The position numbers and the translations under genes were made by a program. 64,000 nucleotides of DNA. It comes from an uncultured Succinivibrio sp. (GTDB lineage Bacteria > Pseudomonadota > Gammaproteobacteria > Enterobacterales > Succinivibrionaceae). The notes under the pieces are model-generated. The model was not told the origin of the DNA, did not search any database, and saw nothing but the letters and a program-made list of their open reading frames with translations. Each line of letters opens with the position of its first letter. The first letter of the stretch is position 1. Location of the stretch: assembly GCA_900767695.1 (NCBI GenBank), contig CAAGAC010000116.1, positions 1-64,000 of the forward strand, given 5' to 3'. This document shows positions 15,742 to 23,663 of the stretch, in pieces.

Positions 15742-16716
15742 TTACTTGGACAGGGCGAAGTTGTTCAGCTTCTTCGCGTTGGCCTTGGTGATGATGGAGC
15801 AGTCGATGAGCTGCTTCTCGGGCTTGCCGGTGGCGCCGGTCTTGAGGTACTGGTCGGCCTGCTCGACGGCGGTCTGGGCGATCAGTGCCGCAGGCTGCAT
15901 CGCGGTGGCGGTCATGGTGCCGGCGAGGATCTCGTCGCGGGCGTCGTTGGAGCCGTCGACGGCGATGATGCGGATGTTCTTCTTGCCGGCGGCCTTGATG
16001 GCAGCGGCGGCGCCGACGGCCATGTTGTCATTGCCGGAGATCACGCCCTTGATGTTCGGGTGGGAGTTCAGGATGGTCTCCATCTTCTGGTAGGCCAGGT
16101 TCTGATCCCAGTTGGCGGTCTGCTGGGCGACCATCTTAATGTCGGGATACTGGTCGATGACCTCGTGGAACGCGGTCGAGCGGGTCTTGGCGTTGGTGTC
16201 GGACTCAAGGCCCAGGAGCTCGGCGTACTCGCCCTCCTCGTCCATCGCCTCGACGAAGACCTCGGCGGCGCCCTTGGCGCCCTGGTAGTTGTTGGCGACG
16301 ATCTGGGAGATGGCGATGCCCTGCTCGTTGATCTCGCGGTCGATGAGGAAGGTCGGGATGTTGTTGTCGTAGGCGCGCTTGACGGCGGCCACGGTGGCGT
16401 CGGCGCCGGCGTTGTCGCAGACGATTGCGGCGGCCTTGTCGGAGATTGCGGTCTCGAAGAGCTCGGACTGCTTGACCGGGCTGTCGTCATGGGAGACTGC
16501 CTTGACCTCGTAGCCCAGCTTCTTGGCAGTTGCCGCGGCAACCTCGGCCTCGGTCTTGAAGAACGGGTTGGAGTGAGACGGGGTGATGATGTAGATGATG
16601 TTCGAGCCGCCGCCAGTCAGGCGCTTGGGAGCGTCGGCGCCGAAGGCAGCGGATGCGGAAAAGGCTGCCGCGGCAAGGGCCATGGCGGATAAGGCGCAGA
16701 ACTTGTTCAACTTCAT
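15742..16716 (-). CDS. periplasmic pentose-binding protein of the RbsB type, candidate D-apiose binding
   Basis: A 324-residue substrate-binding protein with a clear signal peptide (MKLNKF, an Ala-rich core, cleavage near SAAFGA-D). The mature part is a type I periplasmic fold: ITPSHSNPFF ligand loop, DNAGADATVAAVK, FLIDREINEQG and VISGNDNMAVGAA. The start at 16716 has GGAG at good spacing; the frame stays open 56 codons further but without sensible protein. It is the first gene of the operon, and binding protein first is the usual order. As I recall it, the characterised D-apiose binding protein of Actinobacillus succinogenes shares the NPFF, DREIN and ISGND segments; ribose-binding proteins are the alternative. 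Confidence 0.88.
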   Translation of the reverse strand: MKLNKFCALSAMALAAAAFSASAAFGADAPKRLTGGGSNIIYIITPSHSNPFFKTEAEVAAATAKKLGYEVKAVSHDDSPVKQSELFETAISDKAAAIVCDNAGADATVAAVKRAYDNNIPTFLIDREINEQGIAISQIVANNYQGAKGAAEVFVEAMDEEGEYAELLGLESDTNAKTRSTAFHEVIDQYPDIKMVAQQTANWDQNLAYQKMETILNSHPNIKGVISGNDNMAVGAAAAIKAAGKKNIRIIAVDGSNDARDEILAGTMTATAMQPAALIAQTAVEQADQYLKTGATGKPEKQLIDCSIITKANAKKLNNFALSK

Positions 16717-17225
16717 TGTTGGATCTCCATTCATGTTTGCTTGTATTGGAGGCGCTGCATCAGAAAAGCGCCTCCTGCTGTAACCAGCTATGGTTATCTT
16801 AGGCAATGGCAGGTCCCGCAGATGGCACATTCGTGCCATTTCTGGCACGCAAATGACACAAGTGAATGCGCTTTTGTTATTCAATTCGCAATTTGCGCAA
16901 ATCGCCTTTGCGCCCCGGATGCGCAGCCAAAAATCGATCAGCTTTCTGAAATTGCAGATTTATATTTACAGTTCATATACTTGATATTTGCGCTTGTCGT
17001 GCAGCTTTCCTTCCTTTGAAATGCGGGCGCGCCGTGCATCCGCCGGCGCGCAAAGGTTCCGCCCTCTCCTCCATATGGCGCAGGCACGAGATCGCCCATC
17101 GCCGCCATCCATGCCCCATGCCTTTTGGGAAACGAATGAAAAAGTTGCATAGCGTTTGTGAATAATATCGGCTATAGTATTCCCACTATCAATCACAACG
17201 TTAATAGCCAATACTGGAGTCAGAC
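16717..17225. promoter_or_regulatory. divergent control region between the sugar operon and the hydrolase gene
   Basis: A 509-base non-coding stretch, AT-rich around 16860-17000. Three half-sites GGCAC (16824-16828), GTGCC (16833-16837) and GGCAC (16844-16848) make two overlapping palindromes, and ATTTGCGCAAAT (16891-16902) is a perfect 12-base palindrome. These look like operators for the sugar operon, which starts at 16716. No regulator gene lies next to them; the AraC-type gene at 19.7 kb is the nearest candidate. I could not assign -35 and -10 boxes with confidence on either strand, and no RNA gene was seen. Confidence 0.5.
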
Positions 17226-18302
17226 ATGTTCAAGGAATTGAAGCACGCCGTAATGCACGCATCCGCCGCAGCGGCCAACGCCTCGGGCGCGGCCTCGGCC
17301 GCCGACGATGGTCCCGGGTACATCGAGAGGCCGCAGCCTGCGGCGCTCAAGCTCACCGACAAGTGGGACAAGGTCTTCAGGAAAAGCGACAAGGTCGACC
17401 ACTCCAAGGTGGTCTTCGTAAACCGCTTCGGCGTGACCCTGGCAGCCGATCTCTACAAGCCAAAGGGGGCGAAGGGCAGCCTGCCCGCCCTCGCGGTCTC
17501 AGGCCCATTCGGCGCTGTCAAGGAGCAGGTCTCCGGCCTCTACGCCCAGACCATGGCCGAGCGCGGCTACCTCGCCATCGCCTTTGATCCCTCGTTCACC
17601 GGCGAGTCGGGCGGGCAGCCGCGCGACGTTGCCTCCCCCGACATCAACACCGAGGACTTCTCGGCCGCCGTCGACTACCTTGAGACCCGCGACAACGTCG
17701 ATCACGACAGGATTGGCATCATCGGGATCTGCGGCTGGGGCGGCATGGCCCTCAACGCCGCCGCGGCCGATCCGCGCATCAAGGCCGCCATCGTCTCGAC
17801 CATGTACGACATGAGCCGCAACTACTCGCGCGGCTACTTCGACCAGGTCGATGAGAACGGCTGGTACGACAACATGGTCAAGTACGCCAACCAGCGCACC
17901 GCCGACGCCCGCTCCGGCAAAATCGCCCGCGCAGGCGGCGTCCCCGCCGAGGTTCCTGCGGACGCCCCGCAGTTCGTGAAGGACTACCACGACTTCTACA
18001 AGACCAAGCTCGGCTACCATCCGCGCTCGCTGGGCTCCAACGGCGGCTGGGCGGTGACCTCCGCCATCTCCTTCATGAACACCCCGCTTCTCACCTACAT
18101 CGACAGGATCCGCAACGCGGTGCTCGTGATCCACGGCGAGAAGGCCCACTCCCGCTACATGGGCGAGGACGCCTTCAAGAGGCTCAAGGGCGAAAACAAG
18201 GAGCTCATGATCATTCCAGGCGCCAGCCACACCGATCTCTACTACAAGACCGACGTGATCCCCTTTGAGAAGATGGACGACTTCCTGAAGAAATACCTCT
18301 GA
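17226..18302 (+). CDS. alpha/beta hydrolase with a Cys in the nucleophile position
   Basis: A 358-residue cytoplasmic alpha/beta hydrolase, with residues about 60-358 forming the fold. The nucleophile elbow reads GICGWGG near residue 177, which places Cys where most esterases have Ser, as in dienelactone hydrolase and YcjY-like proteins. A likely acid lies near VLVIHGEKAHSRY and the histidine in PGASHTDLY near the C-terminus. The ATG at 17226 has GGAG 6 bases upstream. The N-terminal 25 residues are Ala-rich and not clearly a signal peptide. It is divergent from the sugar operon and may be co-regulated with it. The substrate is unknown; an ester-linked sugar derivative would fit but is speculation. 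Confidence 0.8.
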   Translation: MFKELKHAVMHASAAAANASGAASAADDGPGYIERPQPAALKLTDKWDKVFRKSDKVDHSKVVFVNRFGVTLAADLYKPKGAKGSLPALAVSGPFGAVKEQVSGLYAQTMAERGYLAIAFDPSFTGESGGQPRDVASPDINTEDFSAAVDYLETRDNVDHDRIGIIGICGWGGMALNAAAADPRIKAAIVSTMYDMSRNYSRGYFDQVDENGWYDNMVKYANQRTADARSGKIARAGGVPAEVPADAPQFVKDYHDFYKTKLGYHPRSLGSNGGWAVTSAISFMNTPLLTYIDRIRNAVLVIHGEKAHSRYMGEDAFKRLKGENKELMIIPGASHTDLYYKTDVIPFEKMDDFLKKYL

Positions 18303-18334
18303 TCCGACTTGCACGGGCGCCTGATGGCGCCGCG

Positions 18335-18362
18335 AAGGGCCTGCCTGCGCAGGCCCTTTTCC
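18335..18362 (+). terminator. terminator of the hydrolase gene
   Basis: The stem AAGGGCCTGC/GCAGGCCCTT (18335-18344 and 18349-18358) with loop CTGC is followed by TTCCTT. Confidence 0.85.
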
Positions 18363-18391
18363 TTCACATTAGCCTTGCCCTGCCTTGACTG

Positions 18392-18835
18392 ATGAGGGGC
18401 CGCGCCGGACTCTCGGAGTTCTGGCTCTTCATGCTCTTTGCGATGGTTGCGGCCATAGCCATGGAGGCGCTTGCGACCCTCACCGAGGGCGGGTGGGTCA
18501 TCCGGGATCTCTGGTCGCTCTACATGCTGATCCCCACCCTCGCGGCGACCTCGAGGCGCCTGCACGACAGCGGACGCTCGGTGCTGATCCTCGTGCTTGC
18601 CGCAGCATGCTATGTTTCGGCCGGGATCTTCCTCTCGCGCTCGCTGATCCTCGCCATCTACAACCCGGGCGAGGGCATGTGGCGGCTCCTCGACGACCCG
18701 AACTTCGCCATCGGCATCGCCCTGCTTGGCGCCTCCCTCGTGCTCGGGCTCGTGCTGCTCGTGCTCCTCATCCTTCCCTCAAGGCCCGGCGCGAACAAGT
18801 ACGGAACGACCTTCAGCGGCATTCCTTCTGCCTGA
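18392..18835 (+). CDS. DUF805 membrane protein with a shortened N-terminus
   Basis: A 147-residue inner-membrane protein with four hydrophobic segments and the DUF805 hallmarks GRAGLSEFW at the very start, RRLHDSGRS in the middle and PSRPGANKYG near the end. Compared with the paralogue at 18968 it lacks about 18 residues before GRA; an in-frame TGA two codons before the ATG prevents any extension. No good ribosome site precedes the ATG and the gene starts only 30 bases after a terminator, so it may be weakly expressed or decaying. The function of DUF805 is unknown. Confidence 0.65.
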   Translation: MRGRAGLSEFWLFMLFAMVAAIAMEALATLTEGGWVIRDLWSLYMLIPTLAATSRRLHDSGRSVLILVLAAACYVSAGIFLSRSLILAIYNPGEGMWRLLDDPNFAIGIALLGASLVLGLVLLVLLILPSRPGANKYGTTFSGIPSA

Positions 18836-18967
18836 AAGCAAAATCCAGCGCACAGTCTGCGGACATTTGTCTTGACTTGAATGTTAGGCGGCTCCACACT
18901 TTCGCAGATGGGTCAACCATTTGCCCATAAAACATAAAATTTTTAACACGCAATTCAGGAGGCATGC

Positions 18968-19627
18968 ATGCAATTCCTAGACAGCGCCAAGCGCCAGCTC
19001 ATGAGCAAGGCGTACTTCCAGTTCAGCGGGAGGGCCTCGCGATCCGAGTACTGGTGGTTCTTCCTCTTCGTGATCCTCGGCAACATCGTTACCGGCATCC
19101 TGACCTTTATCCCGGTCATCGGCTTCCTCATCTATGTCCTCTGGAGCCTTTACATCATCATCCCCAACCTGGCGGTGCTTTGCAGGAGAATGCATGACTC
19201 CGGCCACTCCTCGCTGTTCTTATGGCTTCAGATCCCGCTGTGGGTCATCGGCGGCATGATCTGCACATTCGGCGGCGCATTCGCCCTCATTTCCGGCAGC
19301 GCCGGCAGCGATGCAGGCGCAGCAGGCGGCGGCATGGTGATGATCTTTGGCGGCCTCCTCTGCTTTGCCGCCTTCGTGTTTTTCATAATCACCTTGGTGC
19401 TGACCCTCCTGCCCTCCACCCCGGGTCCGAACAAGTTCGGCCTGCCCGAGGTGGACGGGAAAGCCGCCGATCCCCAGGCCGCCTATGCCCAGGCCCATGC
19501 CCAGCCGCAGCCGGGGTTCCATGGCCAGCCGAACGCCGCCCAGCAGCCCTTCGGCGCCCAGAGCCAGCAGCAGCCTCCTGCGGGCGCGCAGCCCCAGCAG
19601 GGCGGCAACCCGTTCAAGCAGCAGTGA
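18968..19627 (+). CDS. DUF805 membrane protein with a Gln/Pro-rich tail
   Basis: A 219-residue protein. The DUF805 domain covers residues 1-165: FSGRASRSEYWWF, four membrane segments, CRRMHDSGHS and PSTPGPNKFG. The last 55 residues are rich in Gln, Ala, Pro and Gly and are probably a flexible cytoplasmic tail, which most family members lack. AGGAGG lies 6 bases before the ATG. It is the paralogue of the gene at 18392, separated by 132 bases that may hold its own promoter (AT-rich around 18925-18950), and has a terminator right after it. Role unknown. Confidence 0.82.
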   Translation: MQFLDSAKRQLMSKAYFQFSGRASRSEYWWFFLFVILGNIVTGILTFIPVIGFLIYVLWSLYIIIPNLAVLCRRMHDSGHSSLFLWLQIPLWVIGGMICTFGGAFALISGSAGSDAGAAGGGMVMIFGGLLCFAAFVFFIITLVLTLLPSTPGPNKFGLPEVDGKAADPQAAYAQAHAQPQPGFHGQPNAAQQPFGAQSQQQPPAGAQPQQGGNPFKQQ

Positions 19628-19650
19628 TCTGAGCTGAGCAAAGACGCTAG

Positions 19651-19680
19651 AAGGCCGCCTGGGACTCCCCAGGCGGCCTT
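19651..19680. terminator. bidirectional terminator between DUF805 and AraC-type genes
   Basis: The 13-bp stem AAGGCCGCCTGGG/CCCAGGCGGCCTT (19651-19663 and 19668-19680) lies between convergent genes; on the plus strand it is followed by CCTCGTTTTC. Confidence 0.8.
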
Positions 19681-19706
19681 CCTCGTTTTCGTTCCGAGCC
19701 TTGTCT

Positions 19707-20882
19707 CTACCTGCCCATGTGGGTCTGGCGGTAGCGGGCGGGGGTCATCCCCGCCACCTCCTTGAAGATCCTCCCGAAGTGGCTCTGCGAGCTGAAGCCG
19801 AGCATCGTGGCGATGCTCGCTATAGGAGGACCGGGACTCCTCAGCATCATCTTTGCCGTGTAGACGCGCCTCTGCCTCACCGCCTCGCCGATCGTCATCC
19901 CAGCCTGCGCGTGAAAGAGCCGCATCAGGTGCCCGCTGCTCATCCTGAGCTCCGCGGCAATGTCCTGCACCCTGATGCACTCGCCTATGTGCCGATCGAT
20001 GTACTCGCGCACCTTGGCCCCAAGAACCGATCCCGCGCCCATGCCGCGCTCGCTTTGATGGCGGGCGACCATGCGCGCGCAGCGGTAGGCGCAGGCGCGG
20101 GCAAGCGAGGACGCCTCCTCGGGGAAGCGGCAGTCCTCGATCTCGGCGATGAAGGCGTCGGAGACTATGTACATCTCCTCGGTGCCAAGCCCTGCCTCGA
20201 TTGCAGCGCGGGTTGCGATGGTCACGTCGACGATGCCGAGGTTCTTGGCGTTGCGCAGGGGATCGCGCGAGAGCGTGCCGCGCATCGAGGCATAGGGAGA
20301 CTCGAAGGCCCGGCGCAGGCCGTCTGAATTCCCCTCCCTGATGGAGTCGCGGATCTGACGCTCGAAGGCATCCGGGTTGTGGGGCCTGCCCTTGCCCACG
20401 TGCTCCTCTATGACCACCGATCCTGCCTCGGAGGTGTCCTGCCTTAGGAAATAGCGGTCGAGAAAGTCGGTTAGCGGCAGCGCCTCGCCAGTGACCTCGG
20501 CATGGATTAGAAGCAGCACCGAGGCCACCGCCGCAGGGTCGGCGCGCATAAGCACCGTGTTCTCGGCATGGTGGCGCAGGGCGTAGAGCTTGGCAAAGGA
20601 GTTGTCGGTGCGCGAGAGGGTGACCGGGCCTATCACGGCCGCCGCCCCGCCCCTGACCTCGACGCAGCCGTAGTAGACCGGGCGCTCGGAGGTCACAAGG
20701 CAGATCTTGTCGCGGCGGGCGGCCTCGAAGAGCGTGCGCAGGAAGGGCGGATCGGTTACCAGCACGTTCCAAGTGTTGTTCTGCTGGCCCATGGCCCTGA
20801 TGACCGATCCCTCCTCGTTGAGGATGAGGAAGGGCACCGGCAGGAGCCTTGAGATGAGGGCCGCGGCGTAGTCGAGCCTCAT
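19707..20882 (-). CDS. AraC-family transcriptional regulator
   Basis: A 391-residue regulator. The C-terminal 100 residues are a double helix-turn-helix AraC domain: VQDIAAELRMSSGHLMRLFHAQ for the first helix-turn-helix and the hallmark SIATMLGFSSQSHFGRIFKEVAGMTPARYR for the second, quoted here as landmarks from residues about 345-385. The N-terminal 270 residues form a sensor region I cannot name. A TTG start at 20903 touches a GGAG; the ATG at 20882 is preferred but its ribosome site is poor. It directly follows rbsD, so it is probably the third gene of an rbsK-rbsD operon and may control pentose genes here. Confidence 0.85.
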   Translation of the reverse strand: MRLDYAAALISRLLPVPFLILNEEGSVIRAMGQQNNTWNVLVTDPPFLRTLFEAARRDKICLVTSERPVYYGCVEVRGGAAAVIGPVTLSRTDNSFAKLYALRHHAENTVLMRADPAAVASVLLLIHAEVTGEALPLTDFLDRYFLRQDTSEAGSVVIEEHVGKGRPHNPDAFERQIRDSIREGNSDGLRRAFESPYASMRGTLSRDPLRNAKNLGIVDVTIATRAAIEAGLGTEEMYIVSDAFIAEIEDCRFPEEASSLARACAYRCARMVARHQSERGMGAGSVLGAKVREYIDRHIGECIRVQDIAAELRMSSGHLMRLFHAQAGMTIGEAVRQRRVYTAKMMLRSPGPPIASIATMLGFSSQSHFGRIFKEVAGMTPARYRQTHMGR

Positions 20883-20913
20883 CGGGGCGGAGGCACTCTC
20901 CAACTCCTGATCC

Positions 20914-21315
20914 TCAGAACGAGACGTTGGACTCCAGGATCACGTTGCACCAGGGGTGGCACTCGCCGGTGCGCACCACGGCAACCGAGGAGGCGCTCTG
21001 GCGCTTGAGCTCGTCGTGCGGAACCTCGACGACCCTGACGCCGCGCTCCCTGGCCCAGCTCATGATCATCTCGTAGAACTGCGGGTTCTGCTCCCTGGCC
21101 TCGGAGGCTATGGTCGCCTTCTGGAACTTGGCCTCGGCGTCAACGACCTTGAACACGCTCTCAAACGAGGGCACGCCGTAGGTCACCGCAAGATCGATCC
21201 TCTGCACCCCCTTGGGCACGGGAAGCCCGCAGTCGCCGATGGTGAGGGTGTCGAAGTGCCCGAGCTTGGCGATGACGTAGGAAAGCTCGGAATTGAGGCA
21301 GCCGATTTTCTTCAT
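20914..21315 (-). CDS. rbsD: D-ribose pyranase
   Basis: Converts beta-D-ribopyranose to the furanose form used by ribokinase. The 133 residues follow E. coli RbsD throughout: LGHFDTLTIGDCGLPVPK with the catalytic His at residue 20 (GH) and the Asp-containing loop, TYGVPSF, and VPHDELK. The C-terminal ligand segment reads HPWCNVIL where E. coli has SPYANIIL, so the usual substrate-contact Tyr is Trp. It sits between rbsK and the AraC-type gene in one transcript. FucU (fucose mutarotase) is the related alternative, but the adjacent ribokinase favours RbsD. Confidence 0.88.
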   Translation of the reverse strand: MKKIGCLNSELSYVIAKLGHFDTLTIGDCGLPVPKGVQRIDLAVTYGVPSFESVFKVVDAEAKFQKATIASEAREQNPQFYEMIMSWARERGVRVVEVPHDELKRQSASSVAVVRTGECHPWCNVILESNVSF

Positions 21316-21347
21316 AAAACTCCTATGGCGCGATGGCGCCTTTAACT

Positions 21348-22277
21348 TCAGCCCTTGAACTCAGGGACCTTCTCCATGAGCGTGCTTGAGAGCACCTCGG
21401 AGAGGGATGGAATGGAGCAGGCGGCGCCCGGTCGCGTCACCGAGATGGCGGCGGCCGCGGCGGCGACGTGCATAGCCCTCTGTGGCTTCTCCCCCTGCAT
21501 GAGCATGGTGAGAAGGAAGCCCGTGTAGGTGTCCCCGGAGCCCGTGGTGTCAACGGCCTTCACCTTGCAGCAGCCGCAGGTCAGGAGGTCCTTGCCCGGG
21601 ATCGAGAGCACCGAGCCGCGGGTGCCCAGGGTCAGCACCACGGTGCACTCGGGCACGCGGCGCCTGATGCCGTCGATGAGAGCATCCGGATCGGACGATG
21701 GATCCATGCTCGCGATCGCCCCGCCCTCTATCTCGTTCACCAGCAGCACCGAGCAGAGATCGAGCGGGAGATCGAGGAGATCAGGCGTGAAGGGCGAGAC
21801 GTTGAAGGCGGTCTTCATGCCGCGCTCCGAGGCCAGCCTCATCATGCGCTCAAGGCCGTTGACCTCGTTCTGCAGCACCAGGAGATCGCCCTTTCCAAAG
21901 TGGCTGAAGGTCTCCTCTATCTCGTCCTCCCTAAGCGAGCGGTTGGCGCCGCCAAAGAGGATGATGCTGTTCTGCCCCGAGCTGTCCACCTGGATCACCG
22001 TGTGCCCGGTGGGGACGCCGTGGGTTCTGAGGTAGTCGAGCCTGACGCCAGCGTCTTTCAGAACATCAGTGAGGATCGCGTTGTCGCCCTGCCCCAGCGC
22101 GCCTGCGTGCCAGGTCTCGGATCCGGCGCGGGAGAGGGCCACCGACTGGTTGAGCCCCTTGCCGCCTGGGAAGATCCCGCGCGAGCGCGCGGCCTCGGTC
22201 TCGCCTGGCTTGATGATGTGGTCCATCGAGTAGACGTAGTCGATGTTGAGCGAGCCGAAATTGAGGACTTTTGACAT
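21348..22277 (-). CDS. rbsK: ribokinase (PfkB family)
   Basis: Phosphorylates D-ribose to ribose 5-phosphate in the cytoplasm. The 309 residues carry the PfkB N-terminal signature GGKGLNQSVALSRAG and the C-terminal active-site motif DTTGSGDTYTGF with the catalytic Asp; the N-terminus NFGSLNIDYVY matches ribokinases. The start at 22277 has AGGTGGAG just upstream. It is first in rbsK-rbsD-regulator; no ribose transporter adjoins it, although an RbsABC-type importer lies 5 kb downstream on the same strand. The leader holds unusual inverted repeats. Confidence 0.92.
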   Translation of the reverse strand: MSKVLNFGSLNIDYVYSMDHIIKPGETEAARSRGIFPGGKGLNQSVALSRAGSETWHAGALGQGDNAILTDVLKDAGVRLDYLRTHGVPTGHTVIQVDSSGQNSIILFGGANRSLREDEIEETFSHFGKGDLLVLQNEVNGLERMMRLASERGMKTAFNVSPFTPDLLDLPLDLCSVLLVNEIEGGAIASMDPSSDPDALIDGIRRRVPECTVVLTLGTRGSVLSIPGKDLLTCGCCKVKAVDTTGSGDTYTGFLLTMLMQGEKPQRAMHVAAAAAAISVTRPGAACSIPSLSEVLSSTLMEKVPEFKG

Positions 22278-22347
22278 GATCTCCACCTTTTCCTGGGAAC
22301 GATTATCCGAATTATAGGAATGGGGATCAGCGCCCCTTGGCATCAAA

Positions 22348-22363
22348 GTGACATTTGCGTCAC
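22348..22363. promoter_or_regulatory. palindrome upstream of rbsK, candidate operator
   Basis: GTGAC-ATTTGC-GTCAC (22348-22363), 71 bases before the rbsK start. Its half-site spacing is two bases longer than a CRP site, so a ribose or pentose regulator is the more likely reader. Confidence 0.4.
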
Positions 22364-22365
22364 GA

Positions 22366-22441
22366 TCCTGCCGCAACTTTGCACAAAGAAGGCGCCATGC
22401 CCCGCAAAACCGCAAAGTTGCGGCAGGAGGCATGGCGCCTT
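22366..22441. repeat. two interleaved perfect inverted repeats between fbaA and rbsK
   Basis: Repeat A: 17 bases at 22366-22382 (TCCTGCCGCAACTTTGC) pair with 22412-22428. Repeat B: 13 bases at 22389-22401 (AAGGCGCCATGCC) pair with 22429-22441. The arms alternate A-B-A-B, and the second arm of A abuts the second arm of B, so both full stems cannot easily coexist. Confidence 0.75.
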
Positions 22442-22443
22442 TG

Positions 22444-22471
22444 AAAAAGCCCGCAGCTTGCGCTGCGGGCT
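22444..22471 (-). terminator. terminator of pgk-fbaA
   Basis: On the minus strand GCCCGCAGC/GCTGCGGGC (22470-22449) with a 4-base loop is followed by TTTTTC. It begins 22 bases past the fbaA stop. Confidence 0.9.
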
Positions 22472-22492
22472 TCTAGCCGTCTCTAAGTCAGA

Positions 22493-23575
<1,083 letters not shown>

Positions 23576-23630
23576 TTGATTTATTGCCTTTTTCCTGAAA
23601 GTTTATGGATTTGTTGTTGGTGGTGGCAGT

Positions 23631-23654
23631 GGCGCCCGCCTGGAGGCGGGCGCC
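23631..23654 (-). other. hairpin between pgk and fbaA
   Basis: GGCGCCCGCC/GGCGGGCGCC (23631-23640 and 23645-23654) with a 4-base loop and no U-run. It lies just past the pgk stop and may partly terminate the message or protect its 3' end. Confidence 0.6.
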
Positions 23655-23663
23655 TTGCGCCGC

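Noticed and set aside
16824..16849. Sigma-54 promoter for the sugar operon
   Set aside because: TGGCAC is present on the minus strand, but the -12 element does not have GC at the required distance.
22348..22363. CRP site before rbsK
   Set aside because: GTGA and TCAC are 8 bases apart; CRP needs 6. Kept only as a generic operator candidate.
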